From: Gammaproteobacteria bacterium | Lineage (GTDB): Bacteria > Pseudomonadota > Gammaproteobacteria > Steroidobacterales > Rariloculaceae | Reading direction: 5' to 3' | Assembly: GCA_022825505.1 (NCBI GenBank) | Contig: JAJDWR010000005.1 | Coordinates: forward strand, 1 to 38,968 | DNA length: 38,968 nucleotides | Notes under the pieces: generated by a model | The model's input: only the letters and a program-made list of their open reading frames with translations | Databases searched by the model: none | What the model was told of the DNA's origin: nothing | Shown here: positions 1 to 8,054 of the stretch, piece by piece | Layout: every line of letters starts with the position of its first letter | Numbering within the stretch: position 1 is the stretch's first letter | Translations under genes and position numbers: made by a program

Positions 1-142
1 CAAAACTGATCGTCTCACCACCGTGCCGCGACGCCATCACCTTCGTCAACGCCGCCGTCAGCGTCGTCTTGCCATGATCCACATGCCCAATCGTCCCCAC
101 GTTCACATGCGGCTTGGTCCGCTCAAACTTCTGCTTCGCCAT
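1..142 (-). CDS. tuf: Elongation factor Tu, N-terminal fragment (runs off the left edge)
   Basis: EF-Tu carries aminoacyl-tRNA to the ribosome as a GTP complex in the cytoplasm. Only the first 47 codons are inside the window. They read [19 protein letters not shown] and continue with the P-loop GHVDHGKT (residues 19-26), followed by the family's usual [16 protein letters not shown] stretch. The ATG at 142-140 is the standard EF-Tu start. The gene lies downstream of three tRNA genes on the same strand, the classic tRNA-tufB arrangement, so it is probably the tufB-type copy and co-transcribed with them. Codon use is strongly biased, as expected for a highly expressed gene. Confidence 0.97.
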   Translation of the reverse strand, partial: MAKQKFERTKPHVNVGTIGHVDHGKTTLTAALTKVMASRHGGETISF

Positions 143-190
143 CAGGATTGCTCCGAACTCCGAATTGACCCGGTGAGTGAATTAATCAAA

Positions 191-213
191 CGGCCGCCCA
201 GCCGGGGCGGCCG
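191..213 (-). terminator. GC-rich hairpin between tRNA-Thr and tuf (attenuator-like)
   Basis: A perfect 9-bp stem (191-199 pairs with 205-213; CGGCCGCCC against GGGCGGCCG) with a 5-nt loop lies in the 117-nt tRNA-Thr to tuf spacer. On the minus strand it is followed by TTTGATTAATT, a weak U-rich tail. It could be a partial terminator or an RNA-processing hairpin that sets the tRNA to tuf transcript ratio. The stem is seen directly; its function is inferred. Confidence 0.4.
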
Positions 214-257
214 CCTTGTGTACGTCTGTGTCAACCTGAACGGGTGATTCCATACAA

Positions 258-334
<77 letters not shown>

Positions 335-387
335 GGAAAACCGCACCTCTTTCCTGTGCCCTCATTCCAGAGTCCCGTACTACTCCT

Positions 388-461
388 TGGAGCGGGTGAG
401 CGGACTCGAACCGCCATCATCAGCTTGGAAGGCTGAGGTTCTACCCTTGAACTACACCCGC
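388..461 (-). tRNA. tRNA-Gly(TCC)
   Basis: A complete 74-nt minus-strand tRNA starting GCGGGTGTAGTTCAA, with anticodon loop CTTCCAA (anticodon TCC, reading GGA/GGG), T-loop GGTTCGAGTCC and an encoded CCA end. It sits 53 nt upstream of tRNA-Thr(GGT) and 28 nt downstream of tRNA-Tyr, and matches glyT of the canonical operon. Confidence 0.97.
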
Positions 462-489
462 CTTCACCGCTGACTGCCCTCCACACTTC

Positions 490-574
490 TGGTGGAGGGG
501 GTAGGATTCGAACCTACGAAGGCTTAGCCAGCAGATTTACAGTCTGCCCCCGTTGACCGCTTGGGTACCCCTCC
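490..574 (-). tRNA. tRNA-Tyr(GTA)
   Basis: A complete 85-nt class II tRNA on the minus strand, beginning GGAGGGGTACCCAAGCGG and ending ACCA. Anticodon GTA lies in the loop CTGTAAA, and a long variable arm is present as expected for tyrosine. It is the promoter-proximal member of this three-tRNA cluster and matches tyrU. The tRNA-Thr(TGT) expected just upstream in the canonical order lies instead at 26593-26668. Confidence 0.97.
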
Positions 575-591
575 GCGGACACAAGCCGCCT

Positions 592-620
592 ATTTTCCGC
601 CGTGAGTGGAAGCGTGTCAA
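592..620 (-). promoter_or_regulatory. Promoter of the tRNA-Tyr/Gly/Thr-tuf operon
   Basis: On the minus strand a perfect -35 box TTGACA (620-615) is followed, after 17 nt, by GAAAAT (597-592), which matches four of six -10 consensus positions. A start near 585 would lie about 10 nt upstream of the mature tRNA-Tyr 5' end, which suits a stable-RNA operon. Confidence 0.7.
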
Positions 621-717
621 TAGAATATGAAGCCGGAAATCAAGGTCAGCGGCTGTCCGTTACCGCGCTGTTCCCGATGTAGCGCGTCAGGCACGCGGTT
701 AAACTATACCGGCCACC

Positions 718-1215
718 ATGAATGCACGCTGGAATACACCCATCTATTTCGAGTCTGCCGCCGCCGCGGACGTCGCCGCGGACCTGAACCGGGGGGCCGA
801 CCCGAAAGCCCGGGACCACGGCGGTGCGACCCCGCTGCATCATGCCGTGGCGTGGAGCCCCGATCCCGCCGTAATCGGTCTGCTGACGGCCGCGGGCGCG
901 GATCCCAACGCCCGCACCGTCAACGGCGAAACGCCCCTGCACTTCGCGGTCATGCTGAACGACGATCCGGACGTGATCGGCGCCCTGATCAGGAGTGGTT
1001 CCAACCCGGCGATCGGCGACGAACTGGGCGAGACCCCGCTGCACAGGGCCGCCGCCACCAATGACAATCCTGCCGTGATCGAGGCGCTTCTGGACGCCGG
1101 CGCCGACCCCGCGGCCATGGACACGTGGGGGCGTACGCCCCGGGACCGCGCCAGGCACAACAACGCCATCAAGGGCTCCGACGCACTCCGGCGCCTTCGG
1201 CCCGACAGACAATAG
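718..1215 (+). CDS. Ankyrin-repeat protein
   Basis: A 165-residue protein made almost entirely of ankyrin repeats. Four helix-turn-helix units are visible, with signatures GATPLHHAVAWSPDPAVIGL, GETPLHFAVMLNDDPDVIGA, GETPLHRAAATNDNPAVIEA and WGRTPRDRA. Each is preceded by a loop of the GADPNAR or GADPAAM type. The short insertion (NDDP/TNDNP) between the two helices recurs in every repeat, so the repeats probably arose by internal duplication. Ankyrin repeats bind proteins; the partner is unknown. No signal peptide is visible, so it is probably cytoplasmic. The ATG at 718 has no clear Shine-Dalgarno sequence, and AT-rich TTAAACTATA lies about 20 nt upstream, so a leaderless or very short-leader transcript is possible. 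Nothing in the neighbouring genes indicates a role. Confidence 0.85.
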   Translation: MNARWNTPIYFESAAAADVAADLNRGADPKARDHGGATPLHHAVAWSPDPAVIGLLTAAGADPNARTVNGETPLHFAVMLNDDPDVIGALIRSGSNPAIGDELGETPLHRAAATNDNPAVIEALLDAGADPAAMDTWGRTPRDRARHNNAIKGSDALRRLRPDRQ

Positions 1216-1279
1216 TACGGGTGGCCTGAACACCCGCAACCGCATATTCACCGGCCATTGACGAGGATCGCACGAACGC

Positions 1280-2683
1280 ATGGGCAAGGCACTGCACAAC
1301 CGGTTTCCCCCCGGTTCCATCGAGTCGCGGGACCTGCAACACATGTTGCACCCGAACACCAACCTGAAGCTGCATCACCGGGAGGGCCCCTTCATTCAGG
1401 AGCGGGCCCGGGGCGTCTATCTCTGGGACAATCAGGGCAAACAATACCTTGAGGGAATGGCGGGATTGTGGTGCACGGCGCTCGGTTACGGCGAAGAGGA
1501 GCTGGTTCGGGTTGCCGCGGACCAGCTTCGGAAGCTGAGCTTCGGGCCCACGTTCGTCGGCAAGTCCAACGAGCCCAGCGTGCTGCTGGCCGAAAAGCTC
1601 AAGGCGATGGTTCCGATGGATGCCGGACGCGTGTTTTTCGGGCTGTCCGGCAGCGATGCCAACGATACCCAGGTCAAGCTCCTTTGGTACTACCACAACC
1701 TGATCGGCCAGCCGCAACGAAAGAAGATCATCAGTCGCCTGAAGGGTTACCACGGAACTTCGCTGGCGGCCGGGTCTCTCACGGGTCTGCCGCCGTTCCA
1801 CCGCCATTTCGACCTGCCGCTGCCCGGGTTTCTGCACACCGGGAGCCCGTACTACTACCGGCAGGCCCTCGACGGCGAGAGCGAGACCGACTTCTGCGAC
1901 CGGCTGGCAAATGAGCTTGAGGCGCTGATCCTGCGCGAAGGCCCGGAAACCGTCGCGGCGTTCATTGCCGAACCCGTGCAGGGAGGCGGCGGCGTCATCG
2001 TTCCTCCGAAGGGTTACTTCCCCGGGATCCAGGCGGTACTGGACAAGTACGGAATCATCCTGATCGACGACGAGGTGATCTGCGGATTCGGGCGTACCGG
2101 GCGGGCCTTCGGTGCGCAGACCGTCGGCATGCGGCCCACCACCATGAGCGTCGCGAAAGCCCTGTCATCAGCCTACCTGCCCATCAGCGCGGTCCTCATC
2201 CCGGAGTACATGTACGAGCCGATGATCGATGCCAGTGGCGAAGTCGGCACCTTCGGGCATGGCTTCACGTATTCCGGGCACCCGGTCTGCGCCGCGGTGG
2301 CGCTTCGCACCCTGGAACTGATGGAGGAACGCGAAATCTTCGCCCACGCCGCAGCAATGGGAGAAGTCTTCCAGCATCGTCTGCAAGGACTTGCGGATCA
2401 CCCGCTGGTCGGCGATGTCCGGGGCGTGGGCCTGATGGGCGGAGTGGAACTCGTGGCGGACAAGCGATCCCGGCAACCGTTCGAATCGTCCCTGGGAGCG
2501 GGCCTGATCTGTACGGAACACGCGCACGAAGGCGGCCTGCTCATTCGCCCGCTGCCCGGCGATACCATCGCGCTTTGCCCGCCGTTGATCATCAACGCCG
2601 ATCAGGTCGACGAATTGTTCGGCAAACTGGAATCGGCGCTCGACAGGACGCTGCAACAGGTGTCCGATCACATGAGCGGCTAG
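1280..2683 (+). CDS. Class III (omega) PLP-dependent aminotransferase
   Basis: A 467-residue fold-type I transaminase that moves an amino group from an omega-amine or beta-amino acid donor to a keto acid such as pyruvate. Visible landmarks are the N-terminal GVYLWDNQGKQYLEGMAGLW, SGSDANDTQVKL (phosphate-cup region, about 123-134), YHGTS (158-161), the EPVQGGGGV strand (231-239), LIDDEVICGFGRTG with the PLP-nitrogen Asp at 264, and VAKALSSAYLPISA with Schiff-base Lys293. Length is typical of the pyruvate-dependent omega-transaminase/putrescine-type group. The substrate cannot be named. The ATG at 1280 follows GAGGA at some distance; the next in-frame ATG would remove the conserved N-terminus. 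The downstream steroid-reductase-like gene is 114 nt away on the same strand and may be co-transcribed. Confidence 0.93.
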   Translation: MGKALHNRFPPGSIESRDLQHMLHPNTNLKLHHREGPFIQERARGVYLWDNQGKQYLEGMAGLWCTALGYGEEELVRVAADQLRKLSFGPTFVGKSNEPSVLLAEKLKAMVPMDAGRVFFGLSGSDANDTQVKLLWYYHNLIGQPQRKKIISRLKGYHGTSLAAGSLTGLPPFHRHFDLPLPGFLHTGSPYYYRQALDGESETDFCDRLANELEALILREGPETVAAFIAEPVQGGGGVIVPPKGYFPGIQAVLDKYGIILIDDEVICGFGRTGRAFGAQTVGMRPTTMSVAKALSSAYLPISAVLIPEYMYEPMIDASGEVGTFGHGFTYSGHPVCAAVALRTLELMEEREIFAHAAAMGEVFQHRLQGLADHPLVGDVRGVGLMGGVELVADKRSRQPFESSLGAGLICTEHAHEGGLLIRPLPGDTIALCPPLIINADQVDELFGKLESALDRTLQQVSDHMSG

Positions 2684-2797
2684 ATTCGGTTGCGATGCCA
2701 TTCACAGCCCGGACCGGTTACCGGTGAGGCTGACCGGTTCGACGGCATCGGGGGCTGTCGCGCAGCCGCCCGGACCTGTCACCCGGGGAGTTGACAC

Positions 2798-3559
2798 TTG
2801 ACCGAGGCAGGGATTCACGGGATCGCGGTGTGGGCCGTCATCGCGCTGGCCGTGGTGACGTTTCTCTGCCTCCTCCGGTTCACGGCGCCGTTCGGCCGCC
2901 ACTACGCCGGCGCCGGCTGGGGCCCGCACATCTCCAACAGGATCGGCTGGGTCGTCATGGAGCTGCCGGCAACGGTGCTGTTCGCGCTGATCTACGTCAA
3001 CGGCGAGGCGTCACGGCAGTGGGTCCCGCTGGCGTTTCTGGTCATGTGGCAGGCCCATTACCTGCACCGAACCCTAGTATTCCCGTTTCGAATCCGAACC
3101 GGCGGCAAGACGATCCCGATCGCCGTCGTCAGCGCGGGCTTTGTCTTCAATGTTGTCAACGCCTATATCAACGCCCGTTTGATATCGAGCATCGGCGAGT
3201 ATTCCGCAGAATGGCTGACTGACCCGCGATTCCTCGCCGGCCTGGCGATCTTCGCCGCCGGCATGGCTCTCAACATCCGCTCCGACAATATCCTGCTGAA
3301 ACTGCGGGGCTCGGGAAACACCGGCTACGCGATCCCCCGCGGCGGCGCATACCGCTACGTCTCGTGCCCCAACTACCTGGGCGAAATCATTGAATGGGCC
3401 GGCTGGGCACTGGCCACCTGGTCCCTCGCCGGCTTCGCCTTCTTCCTCTACACCGCCGCCAATCTGGCCCCCAGAGCCCTCAGCCACCACAAGTGGTACC
3501 GGGCACGCTTCCCCGACTACCCCCCCAACCGCAAGGCCCTCATCCCCGGGCTCCTCTGA
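2798..3559 (+). CDS. Steroid 5-alpha-reductase (SRD5A)-family membrane enzyme
   Basis: A 253-residue polytopic membrane protein (about seven hydrophobic segments) of the 3-oxo-5-alpha-steroid 4-dehydrogenase family. Members reduce the delta-4 double bond of 3-oxosteroids with NADPH; related proteins act on enoyl lipids or isoprenoid alcohols. Diagnostic motifs are HYLHRTLVFPFRIR (87-100), NIRSDNIL (159-166), GYAIPRGGAYRYVSCPNYLG (176-195) with GEIIEW following, and the C-terminal HHKWYRARFPDYPPNRKA. They resemble animal SRD5A more than the broader DUF1295 or methyltransferase relatives. The start is TTG at 2798, chosen because GGGGAG (2785-2790) lies 7 nt upstream. It follows an aminotransferase and precedes an intergenic nested repeat. 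A bacterial steroid substrate is not established; sterols, hopanoids or host steroids are possible. Confidence 0.85.
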   Translation: MTEAGIHGIAVWAVIALAVVTFLCLLRFTAPFGRHYAGAGWGPHISNRIGWVVMELPATVLFALIYVNGEASRQWVPLAFLVMWQAHYLHRTLVFPFRIRTGGKTIPIAVVSAGFVFNVVNAYINARLISSIGEYSAEWLTDPRFLAGLAIFAAGMALNIRSDNILLKLRGSGNTGYAIPRGGAYRYVSCPNYLGEIIEWAGWALATWSLAGFAFFLYTAANLAPRALSHHKWYRARFPDYPPNRKALIPGLL

Positions 3560-3603
3560 ACCCAACCAATCAAGCACCACCTGCCTCAAGGATCTCCAAC
3601 AAA

Positions 3604-3750
3604 GGCGGCCATGTGCGGAACAGGCTTGTGAGCGTCGCCGGCGACGCGCGGGCCACGGACGGCCATTAGCAAGGAGCCGACGATTCCCGTCCCGCCAGGG
3701 ATGGCGGGACGGGATTGAGCTCACAAGCCTGTTCCGCACATGGACGCCGC
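3604..3750. repeat. Nested inverted-repeat element, copy 1 (convergent intergenic)
   Basis: This fills most of the 306-nt gap between the steroid-reductase-like gene (+) and gloB (-). Outer arms 3609-3633 and 3719-3743 are perfectly complementary over 25 bp. Inside is a core of about 85 nt with a small hairpin GGCCACGGACGGCC (3651-3664) and a strong 12-bp hairpin at 3686-3713 (core CCCGCCAGGGATGGCGGG, loop GGGA). A second element with the same core but unrelated arms lies at 38291-38432. No coding potential is convincing. It may act as a bidirectional terminator, a REP-like element or a small non-autonomous mobile element. Confidence 0.8.
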
Positions 3751-3814
3751 CCCGGATGAAACCAAAAAACCGGTTCCGCGCATGGCCGCCGCCCTGAACG
3801 AAGCGAAAAACCCT
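3731..3814. repeat. Two degenerate 42-nt tandem repeats next to the inverted-repeat element
   Basis: Unit 1 spans 3731-3772 and unit 2 spans 3773-3814. Each starts GTTCCGC(A/G)CATGG and ends in an A-rich AAAAA(A)CC tract; identity is roughly three quarters. Unit 1 overlaps the right outer arm of the nested inverted repeat, so the arm sequence seems to be part of a wider locally duplicated unit. No known function. Confidence 0.7.
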
Positions 3815-3865
3815 GCCCTGCACACACCCGCCAATACGGAAGACCGAAAGTGTTTCGTTCCTGGG

Positions 3866-4651
3866 TCAGAACTGGTCTTTAAGCGCCCGGGTTCGAGCGA
3901 ATACCTCCACCAGGCCAGCTTCGGCCGTGCTCGGTCCCGCCAAACCGACGGTCCGGCGAATCTCGTCGCTCATGGGGCGAAGGAAGGGATTGGTCGCCTT
4001 CTCGATACCCATCGTTGTGGGGATCGTCGGGACGTTTGCGGCCCGCAGTTTGTCGACATCCCGCGCCCGACGCGACAGGGCGTCGTTGCCCGGTTCCACC
4101 GTCAGGGCGAACCGGGCGTTGTCCTGCGTGTATTCATGGGCGCAGTAGACCCGGGTATCGTCCGGCCAGCTCATGAGCTTCTGCAGCGACGACCACATCT
4201 GCGCCGGGGTCCCTTCGAATAGCCGCCCGCAACCCATGACGAACAGGGTATCTCCCACAAAGGCGACGCCGTCCTCCGGCAGATGATAGACGACGTGGCC
4301 CCGAGTATGGCCGGGCGTGTCGTGGACCCGGACCGTGTGTCCGCCCAGCAGGAACTCGTCGCCTTCCCCGACCTCCGTGTCGATGCCGGGAATTCGCGCG
4401 GCGTCGGCCCGCGGCCCGATGATCCGGCAACCGGTGGCTTCCTTGACGGCCAGGTTGCCGCCGGCATGGTCGTGGTGATGATGCGTGTTGAGGATGTGCG
4501 TCAGTCGCCAGCCCTTGTCCTCGAGTGCCGCGAGGATCGGGCCCACCTCCGGGGTATCCACCGCCGCCGTCACGCCGGCCTCCGCGTCGTGGAGCAGAAA
4601 ACCGTAGTTGTCCCGCAGGCACGGGAACATGTGTATCTCGATTGGCTTCAT
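3866..4651 (-). CDS. gloB: Hydroxyacylglutathione hydrolase (glyoxalase II)
   Basis: A 261-residue metallo-beta-lactamase-fold enzyme that hydrolyses S-lactoylglutathione to lactate and glutathione, the second step of methylglyoxal detoxification in the cytosol. The binuclear metal motif THHHHDH gives ligands His57, His59, Asp61 and His62. Further ligands lie in TPGHTRGH, VGDTLFVMGCGRLFEG and CAHEYT. The C-terminal glutathione-binding region ends in NPFLRP and a helical tail. Length is the family norm. The start is ATG 4651-4649, preceded by AGGGA at good spacing; extending further upstream adds low-quality sequence that overlaps the thrS promoter. It is divergent from thrS and convergent with the steroid-reductase-like gene. 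Confidence 0.96.
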   Translation of the reverse strand: MKPIEIHMFPCLRDNYGFLLHDAEAGVTAAVDTPEVGPILAALEDKGWRLTHILNTHHHHDHAGGNLAVKEATGCRIIGPRADAARIPGIDTEVGEGDEFLLGGHTVRVHDTPGHTRGHVVYHLPEDGVAFVGDTLFVMGCGRLFEGTPAQMWSSLQKLMSWPDDTRVYCAHEYTQDNARFALTVEPGNDALSRRARDVDKLRAANVPTIPTTMGIEKATNPFLRPMSDEIRRTVGLAGPSTAEAGLVEVFARTRALKDQF

Positions 4652-4704
4652 TGGCTGATCCCTGAATTTCGGCTCGTCAGTCGAGCGGATTCGTACGGTC
4701 GAGG

Positions 4705-4733
4705 CGGTTTTGCCGGCACCGTTATCGTACAAT
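4705..4733 (+). promoter_or_regulatory. Candidate thrS promoter
   Basis: A good -10 box TACAAT (4728-4733) lies in the gloB-thrS divergent spacer, with a weak -35 (CGGTTT, 4705-4710) 17 nt upstream. A start near 4740 gives a leader of about 33 nt to the ATG at 4773. It also argues against an upstream in-frame ATG at 4710, which would precede the -10 box. No T-box or long ThrRS-binding leader operator fits in this space. Confidence 0.4.
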
Positions 4734-4772
4734 GCGTGGCCGCGCGCGCAAGGCGAATCGAGCGAATTGAGC

Positions 4773-6686
4773 ATGCCGGAAATCACCCTGCCAGACGGAT
4801 CCAAGAAGGCCTTCCCGGAAGCCGTGACCGGGATTGGCGTGGCCGAATCCATCGGCGCCGGGCTCGCGAAGGCTGCCGTTGCCGTGCGTGTGGACGGCGA
4901 GATGCGGGACCTGAGCGCGGAAATTGCAGCCGATTCGGCCGTGGAGATCATTACCCGGACTTCGGAGGACGGGCTGGAAGTGCTGCGCCACGACGCAGCC
5001 CATGTCATGGCCGAAGCGGTCAAGGAACTCTACCCCGAAACCCAGGTGACCATCGGCCCGGCCATTACGGACGGGTTCTACTACGATTTCGCCCGCGACG
5101 AAGCCTTCACGCCGGAGGACCTGAAGCGCATCGAGGCTCGGATGCACGACATCGTGCAGCGCGACGAGCCGGTGGTTCGGGAGGTCTGGGACAGGGCGGG
5201 CGCGGTAGATTTCTTCAGGGGCCAGGGCGAGGTCTACAAGGCCGAAATCATCGCCGGCATCCCCGAGGGCGAGGAGGTCACCGTTTACCGCCAGGGCCGG
5301 TTCGTGGACTTGTGCCGCGGCCCGCACATGCCCTCCACCGGGCGCCTGGGCCGCGCGTTCAAGCTCACCAAGCTGGCAGGAGCGTACTGGCGGGGCGACT
5401 CCCGGAACGAGATGTTGCAGCGCATCTACGGCACCGCCTGGGCCAGCAACAAGGACCTCAGAAAGTACCTGCACCGCCTGGAAGAGGCCGAGCGGCGGGA
5501 CCACCGCCGGCTGGGGCGGCAGATGGACCTGTTCCACTTCCAGGACGAGGCCGTGGGCGCCGTGTTCTGGCATGAGAAGGGCTGGACGCTGTTCCGGACG
5601 CTGGTGGAGTACATGCGCCGCCGTCAGGACGCGGCGGGCTACCGGGAGGTCAATACCCCCGAACTGATGGACCGCAGCCTCTGGGAAGCGTCCGGGCACT
5701 GGGATACCTTCGGCGAAAACATGTTCACCAGCCGCACCGAGGACGAGCGGTTGTGGGCGATCAAGCCCATGAACTGCCCGGGACACGTGCAGGTGTTCAA
5801 GAACGCGCTGCGGAGTTACCGGGAACTGCCCCTGCGCCTGTCGGAATTCGGCAAGGTGCATCGCTACGAGCCCTCGGGAGCCTTGCACGGCCTGATGCGG
5901 GTGCGGGCCTTTACCCAGGACGACGCCCATATCTTCTGTACCGCCGACCAGATCACCGAGGAAACCGACGGCGTCTGCAACCTGGTGCTCGGCATCTACC
6001 GCGACATGGGCTTTGACGACGTGGTGATCAAGTTCGCCGACCGGCCGCCGCGCCGTGTCGGCGACGACCGGATCTGGGACCGGGCCGAGGCCGCCCTGCA
6101 GCAGGCCATGGACTCGATGGGCCTGGACTACACTCACAACCCCGGCGAAGGGGCTTTCTACGGGCCGAAGATCGAGTTTGCGCTCAAGGACGCCATCGGC
6201 CGGGAGTGGCAGTGCGGCACGCTGCAGGTGGACCTGAACCTGCCCGGCCGGCTGGGCGCGGCCTACATCGGCGAGGACGGCGGCCGGCATACGCCGGTGC
6301 TGCTGCACCGTGCGCTGTTCGGTTCCCTGGAACGGTTCATCGGCATCCTGATCGAGCACTACGCGGGCAGCCTGCCCCTGTGGCTGGCGCCCCGGCAGGT
6401 GGTGGTGGCCACCATCACGTCGGATGCCGATGCCTACGCCGCGGAGGTTCTCGGCGCGCTCGAGGGCGCCGGGCTGCGTACGGCGGCGGATCTCAGGAAC
6501 GAAAAGATCAACTACAAGGTCCGCGAGCACAGCGTGGCCAAAACACCGGTCATCATCGCCCTGGGCAAACGCGAAGTGGAACAGCGCACGGTTTCCCTCC
6601 GGCGCCTCGGCCGTAAAGCCCAGCAAGTCATGAGTCTGGATGAGGCAGTCAGCCGCCTGGCGGATGAATCTCAACCCCCGGGGTAG
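4773..6686 (+). CDS. thrS: Threonyl-tRNA synthetase (alphaproteobacterial type)
   Basis: A 637-residue class II synthetase that charges tRNA-Thr and edits Ser-tRNA-Thr. In order: TGS domain (1-62), second editing domain with HDAAH (73-77) and the LCRGPH motif, catalytic core with the zinc Cys in MNCPGH, motif 2 [15 protein letters not shown], zinc His in QDDAHIF, motif 3 with the final zinc His in LLHRALFGS, then the anticodon-binding domain. Wording such as [13 protein letters not shown] and [19 protein letters not shown] is that of alphaproteobacterial ThrRS rather than the gammaproteobacterial form (KIGFKIREHT). The gene is also not followed by infC-rpmI-rplT as in gammaproteobacteria. Start ATG 4773 is the conserved MPEITLPDG start. 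A fumarylacetoacetase-family gene follows 31 nt downstream. Confidence 0.97.
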   Translation: MPEITLPDGSKKAFPEAVTGIGVAESIGAGLAKAAVAVRVDGEMRDLSAEIAADSAVEIITRTSEDGLEVLRHDAAHVMAEAVKELYPETQVTIGPAITDGFYYDFARDEAFTPEDLKRIEARMHDIVQRDEPVVREVWDRAGAVDFFRGQGEVYKAEIIAGIPEGEEVTVYRQGRFVDLCRGPHMPSTGRLGRAFKLTKLAGAYWRGDSRNEMLQRIYGTAWASNKDLRKYLHRLEEAERRDHRRLGRQMDLFHFQDEAVGAVFWHEKGWTLFRTLVEYMRRRQDAAGYREVNTPELMDRSLWEASGHWDTFGENMFTSRTEDERLWAIKPMNCPGHVQVFKNALRSYRELPLRLSEFGKVHRYEPSGALHGLMRVRAFTQDDAHIFCTADQITEETDGVCNLVLGIYRDMGFDDVVIKFADRPPRRVGDDRIWDRAEAALQQAMDSMGLDYTHNPGEGAFYGPKIEFALKDAIGREWQCGTLQVDLNLPGRLGAAYIGEDGGRHTPVLLHRALFGSLERFIGILIEHYAGSLPLWLAPRQVVVATITSDADAYAAEVLGALEGAGLRTAADLRNEKINYKVREHSVAKTPVIIALGKREVEQRTVSLRRLGRKAQQVMSLDEAVSRLADESQPPG

Positions 6687-6717
6687 GTCCCCCGGCCCGG
6701 CCTGACAGGGAACGTCT

Positions 6718-7572
6718 ATGCGAATAGTCAGCTTTGAGCACAATGGCAGAGCCAGTTTCGGCGCTGTGGCCGACGGAGGCGTCGTCGACGCAGGCGCCCG
6801 TCTGGCCGGAGAGTATTCCGACCTGCGGGACGTTCTGCGGCGCGGCGCCCTGTCGCGGCTGCACGAATTTTCGGAGCGGGCACCGGACCTTGCCGAGGAT
6901 GACATCCGCTTCCTGCCGGTGATTCCCAACGCGTCCAAGATTCTTTGCGTCGGTATCAACTACATGGGCCATATCCGGGAAACCGGCCGCGACGTGCCCA
7001 CTCATCCGGTCCTCTTCACGCGATTCGCCGACAGCTTCGTGGGGCACGGCCAGCCGATGATCCGCCCCCGGGTTTCCACCGACTACGACTACGAGGGGGA
7101 AATGGCGGTGATCATCGGCAAACAGGCCCGCCACGTGCCCCGCGCCCGGGCCATGGACCACGTGGCCGGCTTCACCTGTTGCAACGAAGGCAGCGTTCGC
7201 GACTACCAATACCACACCATTCAGTTCACGGCCGGCAAGAACTTTTGCCGCAGCGGCGCCCTGGGACCCTGGATGATGACCCGGGACGAGCAACCCGATC
7301 CGGCCGCCTTTCGCCTTCAGACGCGGCTCAACGGCGAGGTGCTGCAGGACGCTCCGGTGAGCGACCTGTGCTTCGATGTCGCGCAGCTTATCGAATACTG
7401 CTCCACCTGGACGCCACTGCAGCCGGGCGACGTAATCGTCACCGGCACGCCCGGGGGCGTCGGCCGCGTGCGCAAGCCGCCGATCTGGATGAAGCCCGGA
7501 GACGTTGTCGAGATCGATATTCGCGGTATTGGCGTACTGCGCAACACCATCGCCGATGAAGCCGGCGGCTAG
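6718..7572 (+). CDS. Fumarylacetoacetate hydrolase (FAH)-family protein
   Basis: A 284-residue FAH-family enzyme; members hydrolyse or decarboxylate beta-diketo or 2-oxo acids in catabolism. After an N-terminal domain (about 1-68) the catalytic fold starts at ILCVGINYMGHI. Metal-ligand motifs are DYEGEMAVIIGK (Glu126, Glu128) and CNEGSVRDYQ (Glu157, in the slot that is Asp in many relatives). The loops QFTAGKNF and TGTPGGVG are conserved. AGGGA lies just upstream of ATG 6718, and the gene is 31 nt after thrS, so the two may share a transcript. There are no other aromatic-degradation genes beside it. The exact substrate (ureidoglycolate, acylpyruvate, 2-hydroxyhepta-dienedioate) cannot be decided. 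Confidence 0.93.
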   Translation: MRIVSFEHNGRASFGAVADGGVVDAGARLAGEYSDLRDVLRRGALSRLHEFSERAPDLAEDDIRFLPVIPNASKILCVGINYMGHIRETGRDVPTHPVLFTRFADSFVGHGQPMIRPRVSTDYDYEGEMAVIIGKQARHVPRARAMDHVAGFTCCNEGSVRDYQYHTIQFTAGKNFCRSGALGPWMMTRDEQPDPAAFRLQTRLNGEVLQDAPVSDLCFDVAQLIEYCSTWTPLQPGDVIVTGTPGGVGRVRKPPIWMKPGDVVEIDIRGIGVLRNTIADEAGG

Positions 7573-7608
7573 CGGCCCGCAACTTGCGCCACGGGCTGCC
7601 GGAGAGGT

Positions 7609-7902
7609 CTACCAGCCGCCGCCGTATCCGCCACGGCCGCCCGCGCTCCTTTTTTTCTGAGGCTTTGCCTCGTTGACCCTTAACGGCCGACCGTCGAAGT
7701 CGGTGTTATTGAGGGTCTCGATCGCAGCTTGAGCCTCGGCTTCGCTGCCCATCTCGATGAAGCCGAATCCCTTGCTTCGACCCGTATCGCGATCCGTGAT
7801 GAGTTTCACGGACTCGACCGTGCCGCAAGCCTCGAATTTGCTCAGAATGGTCTGCTCGGTCGCCGAGTACGGCAAGTTTCCTACGTAGAGTTTTCTACTC
7901 AC
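7609..7902 (-). CDS. RRM-domain RNA-binding protein
   Basis: A 97-residue single-RRM protein. RNP2 is LYVGNL (5-10) and RNP1 is KGFGFIEM, the two RNA-contacting strands of the fold; a short Lys/Arg/Gly-rich tail ends GGRGGYGGGW. It resembles bacterial and cyanobacterial glycine-rich cold-responsive Rbp proteins that bind single-stranded RNA. Translation begins at GTG 7902-7900, preceded by AGGAGG at close spacing; no ATG is available. It lies 152 nt downstream of a small basic protein gene on the same strand and may share regulation with it. Targets are unknown. Confidence 0.95.
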   Translation of the reverse strand: MSRKLYVGNLPYSATEQTILSKFEACGTVESVKLITDRDTGRSKGFGFIEMGSEAEAQAAIETLNNTDFDGRPLRVNEAKPQKKRSAGGRGGYGGGW

Positions 7903-8054
7903 GATGCCTCCTGTTGGCTGAGTGCCGCTAACGGAGGATCAGAGCAGGGTGCCCGAGACTCAATTGACGGTGGGACGCGATCCTACTGCAATTGATCTCA
8001 AATTGCTCCCCGGTTGTCGAGAAAGTTCGTCCCGCTGTGGAAGTACCCGGGTCC

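Noticed and set aside
3074..3823. 249-codon minus-strand frame through the nested repeat, with a repeated RGGxHxRNR motif
   Set aside because: The repetition comes from the DNA repeats at 3604-3814, and the rest is antisense to the steroid-reductase-like gene.
4722..6959. 745-codon open frame on the minus strand, antisense to thrS
   Set aside because: It is a shadow of a high-GC coding region. The plus strand encodes an unmistakable ThrRS, and the antisense product has no recognisable domain.
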